A stretch of DNA of 64,000 nt, taken from NCBI GenBank assembly GCA_016647705.1, contig JAENRU010000488.1, positions 907,501 to 971,500 of the forward strand, given 5' to 3'. Below, piece by piece: positions 1 to 11,050 of this stretch; position 1 is the first letter of the stretch, and the number at the start of each line of letters is the position of its first letter. This stretch comes from Eucommia ulmoides. Its lineage: Eukaryota > Streptophyta > Magnoliopsida > Garryales > Eucommiaceae. Position numbers and translations under genes: made by a program. The notes beneath the pieces are model-generated. The model was not told the origin of the DNA and made no database searches. It saw only the letters and a list, made by a program, of their open reading frames with translations.

Positions 1-70
1 TGGAAACTAATGAGATTTTTTTATTTTTTTTTTTTAAATGGATGTTCAAAATTGGTTTTTCAATTATATA

Positions 71-100
<30 letters not shown>
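71..100. repeat. TG/AG compound microsatellite
   Basis: A run of TG dinucleotides passes into a run of AG dinucleotides. A short TA run follows near 282-301. Both are simple sequence in AT-rich intergenic DNA with no function visible. Confidence 0.9.
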
Positions 101-101
<1 letters not shown>

Positions 102-908
102 TATTGTTAGTGTATAAAGTGTCAACGAGGGGAAAAGAATAGTATATTTTGCTCGTTCTTCTAGAATGGTGCCCCTTTTTTTTTTTTTTTTTTGGTACAA
201 AGAATGGTGCCTTGTATTAGGATTGATATGATGAATATACACACTAATTTCTTTTTCCCCTTTGACATTTTATAATTAACAATATATATATATATATATA
301 TGTAAATAACTTCGTATATATCAGTATTGTTTACGTTTCACACATACCAATACAAGAATTTTATATTATTTCAATATTCTGCTCCCAATTTTTCTAATAT
401 GGTATTAATAGCTAACTTTTCCCAACTCTTTTCTAATATGGTATCTAGCCAATATCAATCTATTTAATATTTAAATAATTAAGAATATCAACAATTAAAT
501 AAATAAATAAATAATAGAATAGAGAGAAAATACATATCTGACAGATCGAGGCGTATAAATATTGTTCTAAGAAGAGATAGGCTCTCTCTATGCACATGGT
601 TGAATGACGAGTCCTTCCCAAGATACAACGATCCAAGAAGTCAAAGTTCAAGTAAAACATCTTTATATTAAACCAATTGCGAACCCTATTACCCGTAAAT
701 CATCAAATATATAATATACGTGAAGTATCACAAAATATAATTTCACTCTATGTGTATGTCTCAATAAAATCATATTACTTCATAAACTATCATCATTTAG
801 TATCACAATAGTTTCTTTAAATTTCTCTAAATCACTTTTTTATTTTTGTTTGAATTATGTAATTTTTATTGTAATATCAAGTACTAATACTATTATAATT
901 AATATTTT
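101..908. other. AT-rich intergenic DNA, no gene seen
   Basis: The stretch is AT-rich and has only short open frames with no recognisable protein similarity. Nothing beyond homopolymer and TA runs stands out. Confidence 0.6.
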
Positions 909-1017
909 TTTGGTATACCCACGAGTTCTTTTCCACAAACTCGAACTCTTGACCTTGAAGCGACCCTTAAACTATACTCAAGCATGTCTCGTTGTTTGAA
1001 CCACACTATGTTAGTAT
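909..1017 (-). mobile_element. SINE-like tRNA-derived fragment (germin copy 1 upstream)
   Basis: Read on the minus strand, a box-A-like GTGGTTCAAAC (around 994-1004) is followed about 50 bp later by a box-B-like GAGTTCGAG (around 940-949). This is the layout of a tRNA-derived pol III head. Related sequences occur at 4210-4315 and 17961-18060. The copy at 4210-4315 is in the same position relative to the second germin copy, so this insertion predates that duplication. I cannot see clean SINE ends or a tail, so the call is tentative. Confidence 0.4.
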
Positions 1018-1180
1018 AATATTATAATTAATAAAATATATAATTATATACATAAATATTATAATAAATTACTATAATAGAATTCGAAAAGTTATTTTAA
1101 TAAATTTTATAATTTAATCACAATGATAATGTGTAATAAATATGTAATTAGAACGCACAATTATAAATATATTATTAATA

Positions 1181-1411
1181 TGGGGTAATAGCACTTTATT
1201 CTCCTGTGATTTGGCCAATTTGCATTTTACTCCCTGTGATTTGAAAATCGCTACTTACCCTTTTTGTGGTCAGATATTTGTTGCACTTACTCCTATATCG
1301 GGCGTAAGTAGTTTGAAAATCTAACCACAGAGGGGGTAAGTGACGATTTTTAAATCACAGGAGGTAAGTGCAAATCAGTCAAACCACATGAGGATAAAGT
1401 TTAATTAACCC
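1181..1411. mobile_element. MITE with GGGTTAAT-type inverted ends
   Basis: The 5' end (GGGGTAATAGCAC) and 3' end (TTTAATTAACCC) are imperfect inverted repeats, and the two halves repeat CTGTGATTT/AAATCACAG-type blocks, so the element folds on itself. It is flanked by TATTAATA at 1173-1180 and 1412-1419. The matching position upstream of the second germin copy (about 4449-4465) carries one uninterrupted copy of the site, i.e. an empty site. A second member is at 24877-25108 with a perfect 9 bp target duplication, which points to a Mutator-like MITE. Confidence 0.85.
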
Positions 1412-1568
1412 TATTAATAATAATTTTATCAAATAAAATAATGTAACTTATATATATAATAAAATATTTAATTTTAAATAATTTTCCTAATAACTGCTAT
1501 TCCAAGTATATTGTCAAATATTGTTTCCCGCAAGTGGTTTGAAAGATGATAGATCATGACATTTGTTC

Positions 1569-1576
1569 TATATAAA
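1569..1576 (+). promoter_or_regulatory. TATA box of the germin-like gene
   Basis: TATATAAA lies 56 bp before the ATG at 1632, a normal plant TATA-to-start spacing with a short leader. The same box and surrounding sequence are present at 4679-4686 before the second copy. It shows that a start upstream of about 1600 cannot be used. Confidence 0.8.
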
Positions 1577-1631
1577 CCTATCCAAACCCCCCCATGAAAT
1601 CAGCAAATCGAATCCAGATCACCCATTGAAA

Positions 1632-2276
1632 ATGCTTCGGTTTTTCTTCTTCTTCTTCTTCTTCATTTCTTTCCCTGGCTTCTCCTCCTCCAGTAATACA
1701 GCTGTTCAAGACTTTTGTGTGGGTAACCTAGAACTCCCTGAAGGCCCTGCGGGTTACGCCTGCAGGAGCCCTGCTAATGTGACAGTGGATGACTTTGTGT
1801 TTTCGGGGCTAGCCGTGGCCGGAAACACTTCCAACATCGCAAGATCCGCGGTTTCGTTTGCATTTGTCGATGAATTTCCGGGGTTGAACGGCCTGGGCCT
1901 CTCCATGGCGCGGTTGGACCTGGCCCCCGGCGGAGTGATTCCAATGCACACACACCGTGGTGGCTCCGAAGTGATTATAGTGATTCAGGGCTCCCTTACC
2001 GCTGGTTTCATCTCCTCGGCCAACGTCCCTTATGTGAAAACACTAATGGTGGGTGAAATCATGATATTTCCTCAAGGGTTGTTGCATTTTCAAATAAATG
2101 AAGGCCACGAACCAGCTCTTGCCTTCGTGAGTTTGAACAGCGCAAACCCCGGCATCCAAATCATTGCTACTTCATTGTTTGGGAACAACTTTCCTACCAA
2201 ATACGTGGAAGCGACCACATTCATTGATGCTGCTGAGGTGAAGAGGCTCAAGGCTATCTTTGGAGGCACCGGATAA
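1632..2276 (+). CDS. Germin-like protein, ABP19/ABP20 type (germin subfamily 3)
   Basis: A single uninterrupted reading frame of 214 residues, the usual length for the family. The open frame extends further upstream, but the TATA box at 1569-1576 and the Met followed by a hydrophobic run (eight Phe, then ISFPGF) put the start at 1632. Residues 1-24 look like a secretion signal. Cys29 and Cys44 are spaced like the conserved N-terminal disulfide. Two N-glycosylation sequons are present (N49VT, N65TS). The cupin metal ligands are all there: His106 and His108 in PMHTH, Glu113, and His152 in the second box (GLLHF). Family knowledge: these are apoplastic manganese cupins; some members bind auxin in vitro (peach ABP19/20) or act as superoxide dismutases. 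Which of these applies here cannot be read from sequence. The unusually pure poly-Phe signal core is encoded by a TTC repeat, so may vary in length between alleles. Confidence 0.93.
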   Translation: MLRFFFFFFFFISFPGFSSSSNTAVQDFCVGNLELPEGPAGYACRSPANVTVDDFVFSGLAVAGNTSNIARSAVSFAFVDEFPGLNGLGLSMARLDLAPGGVIPMHTHRGGSEVIIVIQGSLTAGFISSANVPYVKTLMVGEIMIFPQGLLHFQINEGHEPALAFVSLNSANPGIQIIATSLFGNNFPTKYVEATTFIDAAEVKRLKAIFGGTG

Positions 2277-2333
2277 GTCCGCTTTCGCCAAAATTGTAGT
2301 CTCTAGACATGCAAAATAATGATATGTATCGAC

Positions 2334-2339
2334 AATAAA
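2334..2339 (+). terminator. Polyadenylation signal of the germin-like gene
   Basis: AATAAA 58 bp after the stop codon, conserved at the matching place (5407-5412) after the second copy, which supports it as the real 3' processing signal. Confidence 0.65.
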
Positions 2340-2362
2340 TCACATATCAAACACTCTTATGT

Positions 2363-3580
2363 AGTTTGGATGTCAGTACTTTGTTCGCATGTGGTCTTGG
2401 ACTAAACTACAATGGTAACTCCGTTAATGGAAAACGTAAAATTAAATTGTACCCTTCTTTAATTATTAATACTTATTCCGGGGAAATCCAAAAGGGCCAA
2501 ACCATAGGTGGTAAAATGCAATTAACCACCACTCTCTCTCTCCCTGCCGCCACCACCACGCCGGCCACCCTCAACCACCCTCGTCTCTCTCTCTCTCTCT
2601 TTCTCCCTATATTTCTCTATTAAAGTTGAAAATCTGAAAAATAAAACAAGAAAGAGATTCCAAAAGCGAAAAATGAATGGGGGAGGCTCCGATTCGCCTT
2701 TGATTCAGACCGGTAAGGTTGCAACAAACGGTTGCCAGGCGAGATAATCTCTCATCCTCATAGACCTTCCGAGTTGCATTGCCAAGCCACGACTCAGTTC
2801 AGATCCTGAATATCCTTTTCAGAAAAAGATCGTCAATGCCTCATACAATATGTTTGTATCGAGGAATTTACAACCATCCATGAGAACTATATATCGTTTA
2901 GTGTGAGTATGTATGAAAGAATAAGGGTTGTTGATTTTCTAATCAGTATTAGGTTGAGATCACCAGCGACGGTTGGGCGAACAGAGGGGCAACCACCCTT
3001 TGAAACCTCCTGTCTCTTTGTGTTCAACCGCTACCTCATTCTTAAAGCTTGTGAAAGTTGCATGCAAAAATCCATCAAAGTTAACCCCTATTTTAATGAA
3101 AGGGCCACATAAAAAACCGTGTGCAAATATGAGGACCACTTTGAGAAAAATAAAATAAAATTAGAGCGTCATATAAAAAAACGAGTGTAAATACAAGGAC
3201 CAAAATTGTAATTTGCCCTTGAATTTATGAAATGTATTGAGGCCATCCATAACCACATAAAAATCAACATTTTGAATTAGTTTAATTTAAAAAAAAAAAA
3301 AAATACTTATCAATAAACTTATCCAGCTAGAAGTACAAACTAAAAAAAATCATATAAAAAGCAAAAAAGTTGAATTTAACAAGAAAAATAATTAATAAAT
3401 TTTGAATTTCTGAAAAGGATTGATCTAATCCATAACCACACAAAAATTAACATTTTTCAAGTACCATTCAAATGGATTGAACTAGTCCATGACCACATCA
3501 AAATCAACTATTTTTTTTATCAATAAAAGAGAAATCACATTATCCACAAATCTACGATATCTACAACAAAATTATCCTTT
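2363..3580. repeat. Germin downstream spacer, copy A of a segmental duplication
   Basis: From the phrase at about 2363 onwards this sequence matches 16690-17413 plus 19255-19900 in the same order and direction, including CT-rich tracts, a block starting ATGAATGGGGGAGGC (2672 here, 17044 there) and the A-rich stretch after 3100. The ATGAATGGGGG block keeps some reading-frame similarity between copies but carries stops, and I do not recognise its protein. Copy B is interrupted by a TRIM-like element at a GAAAC site; here that site is intact at 3002-3006. Confidence 0.75.
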
Positions 3581-4209
3581 TTTCTTTTTAAAAGTCTATT
3601 TTTCCTCTTATTTTTTTTCTTAACCAAACAAATAATTTTTCTTTCATAATTGATATAAATATTATCCTTTATTTTATTTTATTTTTCCTTTTTCATCTTT
3701 CCAACTAAACATACATTTAGGGTACGTTTTTCTATTCTCTTTTCTTTTTCCTTTTATTTTTCATCTAACCAAACAATATTTTTGTTTTTTCATTTTTCAT
3801 GTCATTTTTCTTTTCATTTTTTTTCCATCTATTTTTTACCAATCAAATGCACCCTAAGAAAGAAAAAAAATAATTAATTTTAATATTTTATCTTTGTATA
3901 TTATAAAAAATAATATAGAATCTATTATTAAAAGTATAATTATTTGAACTGTCAAATCAAAGTATAGATCTTGCTCAACCAAGCAATAATAATAATAATA
4001 ATAATAGTATTCTTGTTGACCCAACGTCTGCATGGATTAAAAAGTCGTCACACGTGCCGCCACAAGAAAAGGAGGTTTTTGGAACGTATTGTGGAGGCGA
4101 GAGAAAATTATTAAATAATAATCATAATATTATAATTAATTTTTTTTAATAATCAAGTGTCCCACATTCATGCAGGGTGTAAATTAATCTTATTCTGAAT
4201 TCTATGGTT
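3581..4209. other. AT-rich intergenic DNA, no gene seen
   Basis: Poly-T, poly-A and an AAT trinucleotide run (about 3987-4005). No coding potential recognised. Confidence 0.6.
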
Positions 4210-4741
4210 GTCTCTCTCAAAAAGTGTTTTTCCGCATATTCGAACTCCTAACTTCGAAGAGGCTCTCAACTGCTTTAACTCAAGGCCTTTTCTCTTAGGC
4301 CGCACTTTGTTGATATAATATTATAATTAATAAAATCACTAATTATTCATATAAATATTATAACATATATATTTATAATGAAATTTATAAAATTATTTTA
4401 ATAAATTTTATAATTTAATCAGAATATATAATTATAACCATTATAAAGATATTATTAATAATAATTTTATTAAATAAAATCATAAAATTTATATATATAA
4501 TAAAATATTTAATTTTAAATTATTTTTCTAATAAAATGTCAAATATTGTTTCTTGCAGTGGTTTGAAAGACGGTGCATCATGACAATTTTTTTCTTTCTT
4601 AAAAACTACTGGTTTACCTATGGAAACAGCCTTGTGTTCTCATTGCTTGCAACACAAGCATGTGCTCACTCACTGTTCTATATAAACCTATCCACACCCC
4701 CCATGAAATCAGCAAATCGAATCCAGATCACCCATAAAAAA
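4210..4741 (+). repeat. Duplicated germin promoter region, copy 2
   Basis: This parallels 909-1631: the SINE-like fragment (4210-4315), the AT-rich block, and the TATATAAA box at 4679-4686 are in the same order. It lacks the MITE found in copy 1; the empty site lies near 4449-4465. It is therefore the ancestral-state promoter of the pair. Confidence 0.75.
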
Positions 4742-5349
4742 ATCTTCGGTTTTTCTTCTTCATTCGTTTCCTGAGATCTCCTTCGATGCAGCTGTTCAAG
4801 ACTTTTTGTGTGGCTAACCTAGAACTCCCTGAGGGCCCTGCGGGTCACTCCTGCAAGAACCCTGCTAATGTCACAGTGGATGACTTTGTGTGTTCGGGGC
4901 TAGCCGACATCGCAAAAGCCGCTGCGACTCCGGCATTTTCCACTCAATTTCCGGGGTTGAATGGCATGGACCTCTCCATGGCGCGGTTGGACTTGGCCCC
5001 TGGCGGGGTGATTCCAATGCACACACACCATGGTTGTTCCGAAGTGATTCTAGTGATTTAGGGCTCCATTACTTCTGGTTTCATCTCCTCGGCTTAGGTC
5101 GCTTACGTGAAAACACTGAAGAAGGGTGAAATCATGATATTTCCTCAGGAGTTGTTGCATTTTCAAGTAAATGAAGGTCGCAGACCGGCTGTTGCCTTTG
5201 TGAGTTTGAACATCCCAATCCCTGGCATCCAAGTCCTTGCTTCTTCATTGTTTGGGAACGACTTGCCTTCCAAATATGTGGAAGCGACCACATTCATTGA
5301 TGCTGCTGTGATGAAGAAGCTCAAGGCTGTCTTCGGAGGCACCGGCTAA
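4742..5349 (+). pseudogene. Germin-like (ABP19-type) pseudogene
   Basis: A tandem copy of the gene at 1632-2276, about 2.5 kb downstream on the same strand. Breaks seen directly against copy 1: the start codon is lost by deletion of one G (ATGCTT to ATCTT at 4742); the signal-peptide region is shortened and reaches a TGA near 4772; a one-base insertion lies in the T run after AAGAC; a roughly 18 bp in-frame gap removes the second sequon region; and two in-frame TAG stops sit at 5059-5061 and 5095-5097, just after the first metal-binding box. An internal ATG at 4786 could start a frame but would give no signal peptide and stop after 91 codons. The second half (5098-5349), including the distal His box and C-terminus, remains open. 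Its TATA box and poly(A) signal are kept, so it could still be transcribed. Confidence 0.9.
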
Positions 5350-5406
5350 GTCTGCCTTCGCCAAAAATGTAGTATCTAAACATGCAAATTAACGATATGT
5401 ATCGGC

Positions 5407-5412
5407 AATAAA
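5407..5412 (+). terminator. Polyadenylation signal of the germin pseudogene
   Basis: AATAAA in the same flanking sequence as at 2334-2339. Confidence 0.5.
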
Positions 5413-5646
5413 TCTCGTATCAAACATTCTTGTGATATTTTATATAACATACATATACTCGGTCTAAAATATTTTAAAACTATATATACCACTATATTTG
5501 CCAGCCATACCGATTTAGATTCAAGAAGAACACGGAATCAGCCATAGCCATTTTGCTATGTTTTTGGTATCAAGCAAAGCAAGGCTTAGAGCTCTAAACT
5601 TGCACCATCTGTCGATACACTGTGGGTAGAAACAAATGACACTGAT
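5413..5646. other. Germin copy 2 downstream flank
   Basis: Unique-looking sequence between the pseudogene and the LINE target duplication. No gene seen. Confidence 0.5.
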
Positions 5647-5878
5647 TAATAAAACAAGGTTTTGTTATTTATTTATATATTTTTTCTCTAAACGAACTCT
5701 TTATTGATAAAGTGGAAAATTACAACCTAAGACGGAAAAGATCATCTTTATCCTTACGAACATAAGAATTGATGTTGTGAGGTAAAAGACTGCCTATAAG
5801 AAACAACATAGAGCTATACTAAACAATGTTAGCAAGACTATTAGCAACAAAATTACATTCTCGATGAATATGAGAAAT

Positions 5879-6151
5879 CTAAATAACAAATGATAAAAGC
5901 CAAAATTGAACTATGTTCCAAAGATAGGCAATCAACCAGACTGGACTGTCCTTCGGGATAGAATGAACCAAAGCTAGCGAATCAGTTTCCACTCGGAGAT
6001 GAAGCTGGCCCAGACGAAGAGCTTCATGAATCCCCAAGAACAGCCCGTGGAACTTAGCAAAGAAACTTGAACTAATAGCAAAGGGAGAAAAGAAGCACCA
6101 ACAAACATCCTCATTACTGTCCCGAATAATACCACCACAAGAAGACGTCAT
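5879..6151 (-). pseudogene. LINE ORF2 C-terminus: RNase H domain
   Basis: The translation contains GGIIRDSNEDVCWCF near the start and LRVETDSLALV later, the RVT_3/RNase H pattern of plant LINEs in which the ETDS block holds catalytic acidic residues. It is the 3'-most coding part of the LINE. The frame around it is broken upstream. Confidence 0.8.
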
Positions 6152-6561
6152 GGTCTCCCTCTACAGAGTGCCGTCTACATTAAACTTGAAACTCCCCTCA
6201 GGCGGACGGGTCCAACAGCAAATCAAAGAGGATGATGCCGAATAACTTGCTTAATCGAACATCCTAAAAGAACCAGAGAATGCTTTCCAAAAGAGGATGA
6301 AACTGACTTAGATTTAGTCAAAAGATTTAGCTCATTTACCCAGTTTCTGACTTTCGAAATAATCCATTTATCAGACATGAGAATATTGTCATGAGTTGCT
6401 CGATTTTAGTTTAACTAAATCTCCCAACAAATCAGCGATGGAATCAAAGCACCTAACTTATGAAATTGAGAACTCCATTTTAATCAACTCCACCACAACT
6501 TAATACGGTGAATTATAGGTTGAGGAGTAAAAGAAACATTAAAGAAACAGCTAAAATGACG

Positions 6562-7110
6562 TCAAACCTTAGAAGCAACCTCACTTTCCAGAAAAAGATG
6601 TTGGAGATTTTCAGTGGATTGAACGAGACAACAGCGACATCCCGACACTAATAACACTCCCATTTTCTGAATGGTATCATCAACTGCAATTTTGTTCCTC
6701 AAAAACCGCCACATGAAAATCTTAATTTTCAAAAGAAAAATCAGACTCCAAAGAATAGAAAAATGATCAACCGGGGTCACCTGACCATTGATAGCCCTCC
6801 AAGCTGATTTGATGGAAAAGACGCCATTAATGCTAGGAATCTAGATGAGATAATCAGAGTCTGACAACAATAAAGGGAAGGAGCCCTCCAAGAATTCCTG
6901 AGCATCATCCTCTAAATCTGTGGATAATCATTCCTTGTCCTGTAAGCAGGTTTTGACAAAAGACAAAGAATTGGTAAAATGAAGATCATTAGCAATGATA
7001 CCAAGGCCCCAATCATCATGCCAAAGCCTAGTGTGCTCACCATTGCCAACCTTCCATCTCGATAGCTACAAAAAAGTATTTCTAACCAACAAAATATCTT
7101 TCCAAATTTT
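6562..7110 (-). pseudogene. LINE ORF2: zf-RVT region
   Basis: The block LLKIKIFMWRFLRNKIAVDD followed by CRCC and HLFLESEVA matches the zinc-binding reverse-transcriptase-associated domain (zf-RVT) that lies between RT and RNase H in plant LINEs. Frames are broken into short open pieces at 6562-6780 and 6912-7190. Confidence 0.7.
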
Positions 7111-7478
7111 TGAACTCCCAAAATGATCTGTCCACAACGATAACGGGAGATTATTAGTGTATTTGGAAAGCATAAAATCACACCAAACAAAATTCTCTTT
7201 CATTAGAGACCAAATTCTTTTTAGAGAAAAGGCTAGCTTCATATCCTTTAGATTACAAAGACCAAGGCCGCCAGTTGAGGTCTCTTAACATATTTTGAAC
7301 TCCCAAAATGATCTGTCTACAACGATAACGGGAGATTATTAATGTATTTGGAAAGCATAAAATCACACTAGAGAATTCTCTTTCAGCAGAGACCAAATCC
7401 TTTTTAGAGAAAAGGCTAGCTTCATATCCTTTAGATTACGAAGACCAAGGCAGCCGGTAGAGGTATCTTAACATATTT
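7111..7478 (-). repeat. Internal tandem duplication of about 184 bp in LINE ORF2
   Basis: The sequence starting TGAACTCCCAAAATGATCTG at 7111 recurs at 7296, and the matching ends (TTAACATATTTT) are at 7285 and 7468, so one unit of about 184 bp is present twice with a few substitutions. It duplicates part of the region after the RT domain and is an extra lesion of this LINE copy. I see no such repeat in the usual domain order of these elements. Confidence 0.85.
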
Positions 7479-7610
7479 TATGCCAAGCCACCCAGTGTCT
7501 TTTCTTTTCTAAATCTGAATGGCCCCAGAAAAAAATCGCAAACATCGATTCTATATCTTCTAGAATGCTATTGCGAACACAGGTAGATGCCAAAAGATGA
7601 AGAGGGAAAG
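7479..7610 (-). pseudogene. LINE ORF2 fragment on the far side of the CACTA insertion
   Basis: Read on the minus strand from 7613, the translation continues exactly where the RT frame at 12572 stops: the upstream side ends KHVLSS and this side begins with FPLHLLAST, later MFAIFFWGHSD and KRHWVAW, all standard LINE sequence. This proves the LINE was one piece before the CACTA element entered. Confidence 0.85.
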
Positions 7611-8169
7611 AAGCACTACAAGAAAAATGACATTTAACTACAAATTTTTTTTTGTAGCCAAAGCATCAATTTCGTAGCGAAAGCGTTTTAGCGACGAAAA
7701 AACTTTGTAGCCAGATTCGTCGCCTATGATCCGTAGCAGAAAGCTTTTGGTCACGAATTACACTTTCGTCGCGCAAGATTGCTATTTCGCGACGAATTAT
7801 TTCGTAACTAAATTTGTAGTTAATAATTTCATTTCGTAACCAAAAAGTGACTAAAAATGGCAAGAACAATCGTTTGGCAACGAAAATTTCCATCGCCATA
7901 AAGTGGTAGAAAATGGCAGGAAAATATTTTGGCGACAATATTATTTTTGTCACCAAAATATGGTTGTAAATTCCGGGAAAAAAAACAATTAGGCTACAAA
8001 TTGTTTTTGTAGCCAAAAATACGTGAAGGCGGGAAACAATCGGCAACGAATTTTTTTTGTCACCAAAACATTATTGTAAATTGCGGAAAAACATTTTGCG
8101 AAGAAACTCTTTTGTAGCCAAAAATGAGAAAAACGCATTGGCTACAAAAATAAATTTTGTAGCAAATTC

Positions 8170-9186
8170 CTTTACTTAAAACTATAAATGTCAATTTATA
8201 ACTACAACCAATTAACAAATAGTAAACAAAACCATACAATTGCATTAAAAACCAAAATAGTCGGAATATACTAACTCTACCAATATCCTTAAACACTAAT
8301 ATAACACAAAAACAAAATGTCTTATAAAACATCATTAGAAAATAATCAAGAAACAAAAGATAGATGATAAGCGATAACAATGTTATATTTTCTTTTCTTT
8401 TGGCCGCCTAGATTTGAAGACCACCATCTCCTCAAACTTTCCAAATGTCTAGCAAGCTACCTAACACACTGTCAGCAGAACTTGAAGTGAAAAAAAATGT
8501 AAATAAAAATTAAAAACCAAAAAAAAAAAAAAAAAAAAGGAAAAAATTTGAAAAAACTTCCAAGAATTTTCGACCAGATTTTGTAGTACCTAGAGGACAA
8601 GTTTTAACATGATACACACATTAAGTAGTGTCAAATTAGTCCCTAAAAACTTCAAATATTGTATCAAGAGGTCTTTGTGCTAGATTTATCCTTACCTCTT
8701 CACCTGCCTCCTCGATTCATTTTCCACCAACATACACCAATCACCGCAGACAATGATAACGGATGGTTCTATTAATTAATGAGTGACAATGAAACAAATC
8801 ATATGGAAGAGTTGGAAGCGTAGAATAGCAACTCTAACATAACATTTTCTTCCTTATCTCCAATGCTGTATCATAAGTCTCAAGAGTAGCGATTACTTGT
8901 GGTCAACAAATAAACAAGACGTTAACACATTAATCCATCATTTTAGAATCAATCAACTATAAAGTTCTTTCTAACTTCAACTCATTTTACATCAAATGGA
9001 ATGATTCCAATTACAAGGTAACCCCACGGGTTTTAAACTGTCATTATCTTTCCAATACATTTATGTTCCAAAACAACTAGGAATAATAATGAAATCGGGA
9101 ACAAAAAAATCATTTATCTTTCCCTTTCAAGATTTTGTTCTATAAATATGGGGGAAAGAACATAAACAACAATTTAATAAAGCTGC

Positions 9187-9221
<35 letters not shown>

Positions 9222-10480
9222 AGCGAAAAAAAACCTGTTTTGTTTGACTTAAGGGCTGCAACAATCGGCACCCAGCCCCTGAATTAAGGATGAGATGAAA
9301 TTAATAATAAAATGTGATAAAATGCATCAAAATTCTAACTAAATTAAGGATGGAATGAAGTTTCTTTTAAAAGTTTATAATCACGATTTGAATACATCAA
9401 ATCTTAAAAATCCCCCATGAATAATCACTTAAGTACATATCAGAGTATCACTAAGATTATATAATATAAGCAGCTTACAATACCTGGCGTAACCTGGAGC
9501 TTTCCACAAGACTGCCATGGACCTTCAGGATAACTGAAATTACATTTACCTTCGCCTCTTGGTCCTAAAAGCTGAGATCTTTATAATTTAAACAGATGCC
9601 ATCAAACAATCAAAACTAAATTGGGAATGGAAACATAAGTTACATAACAAAAAAGGAAAGAAAAACATAAAACCAAAACTAAAATTGGAACAGAAACAGA
9701 ACATAATGGAAACAGGAAACAGAAACAGAAACAGAGAACTGAAAATAAAACATAAATTGATAGGAAAAACTGAAACTAGGAAGCAGCTATTTTTTAAGCA
9801 GACTAATTGTTACCTTTGGATGGACTCCTACAGAACAAGATAGCCGTGTGTCTCGCAATCCGAGCTATTCTCACTTGTTTCATCTGCAATCCGGGCTATT
9901 CTCACTTGTTCCATGGCTACTGACAAGAAATCTGAGAACATAAATACGAAACAAAAGCAAAATCATGGATACCGCTGCTGGGAAAACTGAGAAATTGTTG
10001 TCGTGCACCAACAAACAGTGAACTCGTCATATTCTTAATTAAATCCCAATACAAAGCACTTTACATGAAAACTATTAAAGATGCATCATAGAACAAGTGA
10101 ACTAAATATTGTCTAAAACAATTAGAAAATGAAGAAATGAATGTATAGTACAAAATAAGTCCATGCAAATATAATTTAAATGGTGTTAGCTTAAGAAGGA
10201 CCAAATGAGCATCTCCTTTCCAAACCCTGTTGCACACTAATGTCCTTAGCTCAACAAGTCAGTTGTGACATCTAGCCTAGTGCATGGTTAGGCTCTTCCA
10301 ATTAAGTCAGTGGGAACGAGAGTTGGCGATGGAAAGAAGGTTCAACCGAGGAGAGAGGTCAATCTTCGCGATATTGATTATCCCATTTCAACCTATATGG
10401 GCTAAAAAATCCCATATCATGTTTATTCAAGAATTTAAGAAGCGAAACAGAGTAATTCAAACCTTAGAGGGGCAAAATCA
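8170..10480. other. CACTA interior, non-coding or captured sequence
   Basis: AT-rich interior with two long A runs (8520-8538 and 9189-9220) and many short open frames. A small block on the minus strand near 9490-9580 reads like an exon (GPRGEGKCNFSYPEGPW) but I cannot assign it. No transposase domain recognised. Confidence 0.5.
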
Positions 10481-10483
10481 TCC

Positions 10484-11000
10484 TCAAAGCGAACTGTTAA
10501 TTTGATTGTCCATTAAGAAGTTTGATCCACTTCCCCAAAGCTCCTCCTGATTAAATACACAAGAATCAACATCAAAGAATAATATATACTTAAAAATTGA
10601 AAAATTCTGTATAGTAAGACGACCTTCTAGACAATATTGACTGAGATAATAGGGAATCGTACCAAGGGCTGAATCAATTCCACGACCCGCACGGAATACA
10701 AACAAAGGAGCAGGAACGAATGAGAGACGATAGCGAACATAAACAGGTCTCATGATTCTTCATATTAAGTATTAAGAAAACAACAAATTAACAGAATTTC
10801 AACAAAATTCATCATCAATTTAATCAAATTCAGCCGCAATTAAGAAAGAACTCAAATAAAAAAGATCAATTGAAAAAACCCTTGAAATTATTGATTGTTC
10901 ACCAAGAGTTGCGATATCGATTTTAACCCTGATGCAATCCACAATCTTCCTCTTTAAACACATCCTCGAAGCTCTTCAAATCGGCGATGACGACTCCCAT
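10484..11000 (-). pseudogene. Possible captured host gene fragment inside the CACTA element
   Basis: On the minus strand a short frame from about 11000 begins MGVVIADLKSFEDVFKEED and stops after 25 codons. Downstream, 10753-10484 gives an 89-residue frame beginning MRPVYVRYRLSFVPAP. Both are less AT-rich than the surrounding element and look like exons, and CACTA elements are known to pick up host gene pieces. I do not recognise the source gene; the two frames may be unrelated. Confidence 0.3.
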
Positions 11001-11050
11001 GACGTCCTCCTCTTCAGATCTGATGATTCTAAGTAAAAATTGGTACATAT

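Noticed and set aside
1563-1631. Longer start for the germin-like protein
   Set aside because: The upstream start codon is TTG at 1563, before the TATA box, and the added residues are not signal-like.
2672-3112. Open frame beginning with MNGGG as a possible gene
   Set aside because: The block is conserved in both spacer copies but carries stops and frameshifts in each, and belongs to a repeated spacer.
7666-8380. Minus-strand frames of 106-126 codons
   Set aside because: They lie in the CACTA subterminal repeats (TTTGTAGCC units), so the open frames come from the repeat pattern.
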